Positions 4,959 through 9,427 of a stretch of DNA of 9,427 bases are shown here, piece by piece. Position 1 is the stretch's first letter. Each line of letters begins with the position of its first letter. A program made the translations under genes and the position numbers. The stretch comes from an uncultured Rickettsiales bacterium. GTDB lineage: Bacteria; Pseudomonadota; Alphaproteobacteria; Rickettsiales; UBA1997. Location of the stretch: contig CATOLK010000037.1 in NCBI GenBank assembly GCA_951801155.1, positions 1 through 9,427 of the forward strand, in the 5' to 3' direction. A model generated the notes under the pieces. The model did not search any database, was not told the DNA's origin, and worked only from the letters and a program-made list of their open reading frames with translations.

Positions 4959-7900
4959 ATGTCAGAAACAAATACTAAAAACAGCTATTATAGTTATAGT
5001 GATAAAAGTAACACGTCTACTCTGGAAGAATGGGATTGCACTTATGAAAGTAAAACCAGTAATTCTGATATTGATAATACAAACAATGAAAAAAATGATA
5101 TAAATAGCAATACAAATAATGTTATAAATAGTAATACACAGTCTACAAGGGAAATATTAAAAAGAAAAATAACAAAAATTAGTAAAAACAATAACTTAAA
5201 TATAATTTATTTAGATGAAGATTTAAATAAAATAAACGATAAATCATTGATAGAATTAATAAATAAAAACTATACAAATTTTCGTAGTGAAAATGAAATA
5301 ACTGGAGGACAAGCTGTAATAAAATTTCTAGAAAACAATCTAATTATTAGAATTTCGAATGATTTTGAATTTGGTGAAAGAAAATATATCCAAAATAATA
5401 CTGAAGAAATAAGAGAATATGTAGAAAAATACAAATCAGAAGATTATAATCAAAAAATAAAAAATATAAACATTAACGATATATTGCTGAGTATAGAGCA
5501 GTTTGAAATGTTTGATAAGAGTAAAAAAATACGAGATATATATAGAAATATAACGGAAAAAGAAATAATTGACTATTTAATTAAAAAAGGTATTATAAAA
5601 ATTGAAGATCATATAGAAAAAGAACAATTAGAAAAATATAAAATTACCTATATGAAAGAAGTTAAATTAAAAAATATTGATGATTTAGAAGAAATATACA
5701 ATGAATGCGAACAACTGTTATTTAATAAAAAATTAAAGACTTATATTTCTATAGATAATAACTTAAAAGATTATAAAAAATATATAATCGAAAAAAAATT
5801 AAATAATTATATTGAAGATAATAATGAAATTTTATCGCACCTAAAAGGTATAGGATCATCTTCTACAATACCCATTAATACATTTATAATTGTTGGTAAA
5901 AATGGATATAAAAAAATTGAAATATTAAAATTAAAAGAAAAAGGTGATTTGAAAAAAGTAAGAACAGAAAAAACACATGAGAATTTATCTTCTATTTCTA
6001 GAATAGAACAATTAATTAAAATTTTTAAAAATGAACATGTTGCTGGTATTATTCATAGAGATATAAAGCCTTCAAATATTCTTGTAGATAAAAATGATAA
6101 ATTGACTGCTGTTGATTATGGTATAACTAATATTGTAGGAAAGGAAAAATATAATAATTTCGGAACACCAATATATGTGGCACCAGAAATAGCTAAGACC
6201 AAAAAAATAACGCAAAAAGCCGATATTTATTCATTAGGTATTATATTTCTTGAAGAATTATTAGAATTCGATAATATTTTCGAATTTTTAAAAAATAAAC
6301 TTAAAGTAAAAAATACAAATTTATCTAGGTTTTCTTTCCAAAATACTGATGAATTGATATATAGAAATATAAATGAAAATATTATATTTTTAGATAAATT
6401 TTTACCAAATAAAATTATCAATAATATAAATAATAAAACAAAAATAGAATTACTAAAAACAAAACTTGTAGAATTATTAAAAAAAATGTTAGTAATTAAT
6501 CCAGATGAAAGAATTACGATATTTGAAGTAGAAAAAGAGTTTGATAACATAAAAATGTTTATATTAGAAAATTTTAAAAAAATAGAAAATAATAATTTGG
6601 AAGCAATCTTAACTATGGAAGATTTGCTATTTTTGAATACGAATGAGCTTCAACAAATGCAAAATCAAGAAGAAATAATAAACCAAGAAAAAATAAAAAA
6701 CAAAAAATTATATGATTTAAAAGAGTTCAACATAAATACAATTTGGACTGCAGCAACTAAATTTAAAAATAGTTTAGAAAAATTATTAACAACACAGGAA
6801 GGTGAAGAATTATATAGAGAAGGTGTTTTATTTAATATAAACAATAAAGGAATTCAAAATGAACTGGATGATGCTTTAAATATTCTAGAATTAAAAAAAC
6901 CATTATCAGAGGAAGCAAAAGAATGTTTAAATATTTTAAAAGAATGCCTCAATAATTGGGATAAAAATAATATAATACCGGAAAATAATACGGATTTTGA
7001 CTATGAATTAGATGCGGTTAATGAACGTATATTAGATTTTAACAATGAAAATAATTTATCTAGAAAAGGTGGTTTTTATGAAAAATTGAATAATTTAAAA
7101 AATAGAAGAGATATTAAAGAATATTTAATTGTAATAAATAAACTATCTCAGTTGAGAGAATTAAAATTAGCAATCGAAATACAAAAATTAGAACAAATTG
7201 GAACAGATTTGGATAAAAATAAACTAAAAGAAGAAATAAATAAAATTAAAGAATTACGTAACGATGCAAAATTAACAATAAGAATTTATAACAATAAAGA
7301 TTTAGCTAAAAAACTATTTGTTAAAAATGAACAATCTGAAAATTTTGAAAATTTGTTTAATAAATTTCAGAAAAAAGAAAATAAATTAAGACATATTAAT
7401 AAACAAATAATACATTCTTATATAAATTTAATACCTTGTTTTGGAATAAATCAAAAAATACCTGAAATTCTTTTTTATTTTATAAAAAAAATTAATAATT
7501 TTGCTATAGATGTTAACTATACTAATTTAAAATTACTTGAAAAAGCTATTAAAGATAAAAATATAGGATTAATTAATTTTATAATTACAAAAGAAAAAAA
7601 TTTTCTAATAAATAAAGAAATATTAATAAATAAAATTATTACAGCTATTTGTAGTGAAGAGGAATATTTTAAATTACTCGAAGTTTTAATTAGTGAAAAT
7701 AAACAGGACATTAATTTATGTTCTAATATAATTAATACTATTTATAATAATATTAGTAAAGATAATGATAAAATTAAAAAAATATTAATCAATAATATTG
7801 ATAAATTTGTGTCTTTATTTGATGAACAAAAAGATATTATTAATGAAATTTTTGCCCCTTTCGAAATAATTTGTAAAAATGAGTACAATGAATTTAATGA

Positions 7901-8474
7901 TTTAGTTGATGGTTTTGTTAATAAAATTTCTGAAAATTCAAATATAATGGAAAAAGCTTGTAATTTGTTTTATAAAGATAAGTATATAAATATACTGGAT
8001 AAATTATTCTTAAAAGAAAATATAAAAGAAAAAATTATTGAAAATATTATAAATAATAATGATTACAACAATATATATGATTTAGCTTATAAAGAAGATT
8101 GTTCTAACATTATAGAAAGTTTTTTTAAAAACGAAATTTTAAAAACAAATATAAATTTTAGTCTACTACTTTCTGATGCTATTAAAGATAAAAAAAATAA
8201 GATAGCTAAAAAATTAATTGATTTAGATGTTAAATTAGAAAAAAGAGATTTAGAAAATTTAGAACAAAATGATTTTGATTTGTTTAAAGAAAATCTTATA
8301 AAAATGGCAAATATAAATACTGAAAATATTGAAAAAATTAAAAATATTAAAATACAAAAAAGTAAAAATATTTTTGAAAAAAATTATATTGATAATAGTG
8401 ATTTTGAGAAATTATGTAATTTATTGGATGTAATAAAATTACCAAATGTTGCTGGTGGTGTGATGGATATATAA
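4959..8474 (+). CDS. Giant atypical protein kinase with disordered N-terminus and long helical/ankyrin-like C-terminal region
   Basis: A 1171-residue protein. Residues 1-65 are Ser/Thr/Asn-rich and probably disordered. A diverged Hanks-type kinase domain covers about 110-525: Gly-loop-like TGGQAV (115-120), β3-like NLIIRIS with Arg131 where Lys is expected, hinge-like IEILKLKEKGDL (about 325-336), catalytic loop HRDIKPSN (His366, Asp368, Lys370, Asn373), DYG 386-388 in place of DFG, APE 408-410, Asp422 in KADIYSLG, Arg518 in NPDER. About 234 residues separate β3 from HRD, roughly twice the norm, so the N-lobe or αC-hinge region carries an insertion. Residues about 540-840 are charged and helical. 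Two stretches near 852-876 (LLEKAIKDKNIGLINFII) and 1066-1092 (LLLSDAIKDKKNKIAKKLI) resemble degenerate ankyrin repeats. No signal peptide or membrane segment. No Shine-Dalgarno precedes the ATG. The domain mix suggests a secreted effector acting on host proteins, or a toxin-like or scaffold kinase; neither is shown directly. Confidence 0.85.
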   Translation: MSETNTKNSYYSYSDKSNTSTLEEWDCTYESKTSNSDIDNTNNEKNDINSNTNNVINSNTQSTREILKRKITKISKNNNLNIIYLDEDLNKINDKSLIELINKNYTNFRSENEITGGQAVIKFLENNLIIRISNDFEFGERKYIQNNTEEIREYVEKYKSEDYNQKIKNININDILLSIEQFEMFDKSKKIRDIYRNITEKEIIDYLIKKGIIKIEDHIEKEQLEKYKITYMKEVKLKNIDDLEEIYNECEQLLFNKKLKTYISIDNNLKDYKKYIIEKKLNNYIEDNNEILSHLKGIGSSSTIPINTFIIVGKNGYKKIEILKLKEKGDLKKVRTEKTHENLSSISRIEQLIKIFKNEHVAGIIHRDIKPSNILVDKNDKLTAVDYGITNIVGKEKYNNFGTPIYVAPEIAKTKKITQKADIYSLGIIFLEELLEFDNIFEFLKNKLKVKNTNLSRFSFQNTDELIYRNINENIIFLDKFLPNKIINNINNKTKIELLKTKLVELLKKMLVINPDERITIFEVEKEFDNIKMFILENFKKIENNNLEAILTMEDLLFLNTNELQQMQNQEEIINQEKIKNKKLYDLKEFNINTIWTAATKFKNSLEKLLTTQEGEELYREGVLFNINNKGIQNELDDALNILELKKPLSEEAKECLNILKECLNNWDKNNIIPENNTDFDYELDAVNERILDFNNENNLSRKGGFYEKLNNLKNRRDIKEYLIVINKLSQLRELKLAIEIQKLEQIGTDLDKNKLKEEINKIKELRNDAKLTIRIYNNKDLAKKLFVKNEQSENFENLFNKFQKKENKLRHINKQIIHSYINLIPCFGINQKIPEILFYFIKKINNFAIDVNYTNLKLLEKAIKDKNIGLINFIITKEKNFLINKEILINKIITAICSEEEYFKLLEVLISENKQDINLCSNIINTIYNNISKDNDKIKKILINNIDKFVSLFDEQKDIINEIFAPFEIICKNEYNEFNDLVDGFVNKISENSNIMEKACNLFYKDKYINILDKLFLKENIKEKIIENIINNNDYNNIYDLAYKEDCSNIIESFFKNEILKTNINFSLLLSDAIKDKKNKIAKKLIDLDVKLEKRDLENLEQNDFDLFKENLIKMANINTENIEKIKNIKIQKSKNIFEKNYIDNSDFEKLCNLLDVIKLPNVAGGVMDI

Positions 8475-8521
8475 TTTTTAACTTTAATTTGTTTTTTTGA
8501 TTTGAAATTTTTTGCTTTTAC

Positions 8522-8548
8522 TTGTTGTTTTTATAAAAATAGAAACAA
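8522..8548 (+). terminator. Weak hairpin downstream of the giant kinase gene
   Basis: TTGTT (8522-8526) pairs with AACAA (8544-8548) around the palindrome TTTTTATAAAAA (8528-8539), with an internal loop. It begins 48 bases past the stop codon. No U-tract follows, so termination is only a possibility. Confidence 0.2.
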
Positions 8549-8685
8549 ATTAATTAGAATTTTAGTAATTTACTAGGACTAAGTGGAAAAAGATTTAAAT
8601 CCTAAAAATAAAGAAAAAATATATTATAAAGTAAAATTAAAACTGATATAATTTTTGTTTATAGATTTTTTAAGTTGTAATATAA

Positions 8686-8703
8686 TAGACCTCCTGCATA
8701 AAA
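8686..8703 (+). repeat. Right copy of the 18-base dispersed inverted repeat
   Basis: TAGACCTCCTGCATAAAA is the exact reverse complement of 35-52. It lies 211 bases downstream of the giant kinase stop codon, in the same orientation relative to that gene as the left copy is relative to its kinase. A TATAAT box overlaps its first base. If it is a transposon end, the element would extend rightward from here, yet no transposase follows. Confidence 0.7.
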
Positions 8704-8767
8704 AATTACGTATTTATTAATAGTATTAAAGATAATTGAAAAAACTATAAAAAAATAATCAAAAATA

Positions 8768-8779
8768 TTGACTTTAAAA
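8768..8779 (+). promoter_or_regulatory. TTGACTTTAAAA motif upstream of the 8840 gene
   Basis: Identical over 12 bases to 4846-4857 upstream of the giant kinase, including the -35-like TTGACT and the left arm of the ACTTT-A-AAAGT palindrome; the right arm is lost here (AAAATAAAA). AAAATATTAT occurs downstream in both places but at different distance (21 bases from TTGACT to TATTAT here), so a standard promoter is not well supported. Confidence 0.35.
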
Positions 8780-8839
8780 TAAAAAATAACAAAATATTAT
8801 TGTATTTTAATTAATTATTAACAAATTTTTAAAAAAAAA

Positions 8840-9427
8840 ATGGAAAAGAGTATTAATATAAAGTTAGTTGACTTTAAATATTTATCCGAAGAAGCTTTTA
8901 ATGCAAGAAGAGATAAAAGTCTTAAGGAGTATATCGAAATACAAAATGAATTAAATAAAGTTGGTTTTATTGACTATTGTAAGAACACGTGTTTTTCTAC
9001 TGGTGAAGTTGAAGTAAAAGATTTAAATGATTTAAAAAATATTTTTGGAAAAAATATAGAAGTAAATAATTATATTAATTTTGAACAAGGACTTATAAGT
9101 GCTTATAATAACTACTCAGGCCAAAATAAAAAAGGAATAATGTTTGAACCAATTATTTGTACATCATTTGTACGTACTAAATTTGATTTAGAAGGTATAG
9201 AAAATATTGAAAATCTCTGTGACGCTTTTATTTATTTATATCAAAATTCAGAAGACTATAAAGAATGTATAGAAAACTTTAAATATAAATTAAAATTAGA
9301 TCCAAATCGTATTTGTCAAATACATACTTATTTTGATAATGTCTTAAGAAGAATTGAATTTCTTGTAAACAAAGAACTAACAGAAAGAGCGAACGAATAT
9401 CCTGATTTACAACCATTACAATTCGAT
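8840..9427 (+). CDS. Hypothetical protein, 3' end beyond the window
   Basis: An open frame of 196 codons from ATG at 8840 to the window edge without a stop. I do not recognise a family. The visible part begins MEKSINIKLVDFKYLSEEAF and is soluble-looking, with alternating acidic and basic helices, six Cys (CKNTC near 47-51, then single residues later), and no signal peptide, membrane segment, kinase, ankyrin or transposase motif. Later segments such as IENLCDAFIYLYQNSEDYKE and NRICQIHTYFDNVLRRIEF look like amphipathic helices. There is no Shine-Dalgarno; the ATG follows a run of ten A, as with the giant kinase, whose start also lacks one. Codon use matches the neighbours. Same-strand position after the giant kinase, with the shared upstream motif, hints at joint regulation. 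Confidence 0.7.
   Translation, partial: MEKSINIKLVDFKYLSEEAFNARRDKSLKEYIEIQNELNKVGFIDYCKNTCFSTGEVEVKDLNDLKNIFGKNIEVNNYINFEQGLISAYNNYSGQNKKGIMFEPIICTSFVRTKFDLEGIENIENLCDAFIYLYQNSEDYKECIENFKYKLKLDPNRICQIHTYFDNVLRRIEFLVNKELTERANEYPDLQPLQFD

Larger units (their letters stand above)
8475..8839. other. 365-base intergenic region after the giant kinase
   Basis: No credible gene on either strand. It contains a weak hairpin at 8522-8548, a TATAAT at 8681-8686 directly before the 18-base repeat at 8686-8703, and a TTGACTTTAAAA motif at 8768-8779 ahead of the next gene. The rest is featureless A+T. Confidence 0.65.

Noticed and set aside
6227..7711. Minus-strand open frames inside the giant kinase gene (6227-6550, 7517-7711)
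   Set aside because: Antisense shadows of a continuous 1171-codon gene with clear kinase motifs.
8581..8650. Possible small gene between the giant kinase and the 18-base repeat
   Set aside because: Frequent stops in all frames and no start with a ribosome binding site.
8868..8878. Third TTGACTTTAAA, inside the 8840 gene
   Set aside because: Lies in coding sequence (Val-Asp-Phe-Lys) with no downstream start that would improve the gene model.
1..9427. Transposase, integrase, CRISPR array, tRNA or rRNA
   Set aside because: No regularly spaced repeats, no cloverleaf or rRNA-like G+C-rich segment, and no transposase or recombinase motifs in any credible gene; the 18-base repeat alone does not establish an IS.

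Overview
The window is extremely AT-rich (roughly one fifth G+C by eye) and uses the ordinary bacterial code, with TGG for Trp and ATG, TTG or possibly GTG starts. An fmt gene makes the host a bacterium. An isolated pair of head-tail connector and head-tail adaptor genes, plus two eukaryotic-like Ser/Thr protein kinases and an exported Lys/Glu-rich protein, best fit a host-associated alphaproteobacterium with a reduced genome (Rickettsiales or Holosporales type). In such genomes genes of the RcGTA gene transfer agent are often found scattered in small groups. The taxonomic placement is inference; no rRNA or tRNA is present to anchor it.

Layout: everything left of about 3702 is on the minus strand and everything right of about 3756 is on the plus strand, diverging from a 53-base gap. 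Minus strand, in transcription order: a Sec-exported Cys-containing coiled-coil-like protein (3702 to 2506); then, 11 bases on and probably in the same operon, fmt (2494 to 1559) with an AT-rich terminator; then a protein kinase (1396 to 98) with its own near-perfect sigma70 promoter and Shine-Dalgarno. Plus strand: the connector gene (3756-4286) and adaptor gene (4301-4618); a 340-base intergenic region with four palindromes sharing the core ACTTT-W-AAAGT; a giant 1171-residue protein with an atypical kinase domain and a long helical, partly ankyrin-like C-terminal region (4959-8474); a 365-base gap; and the start of an unrecognised gene that runs off the window (8840 onward).

The most unusual signals are: (1) an exact 18-base inverted repeat, TAGACCTCCTGCATAAAA, unusually G+C-rich for this DNA, lying downstream of each kinase gene in the same orientation relative to that gene and so bracketing about 8.6 kb; (2) the operator-like palindrome cluster in front of the giant kinase, one copy overlapping a possible -35 TTGACT, with a related TTGACTTTAAAA ahead of the gene at 8840; (3) the giant kinase itself, which keeps HRD, DYG and APE signatures but seems to have Arg at the ATP-anchoring Lys position and an insertion in the N-lobe/hinge region.

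Working picture (inference): two kinases, probably aimed at host or at cell signalling, flank a housekeeping gene and a GTA remnant, inside a segment bracketed by a repeated element that may be a transposon end or another dispersed repeat.
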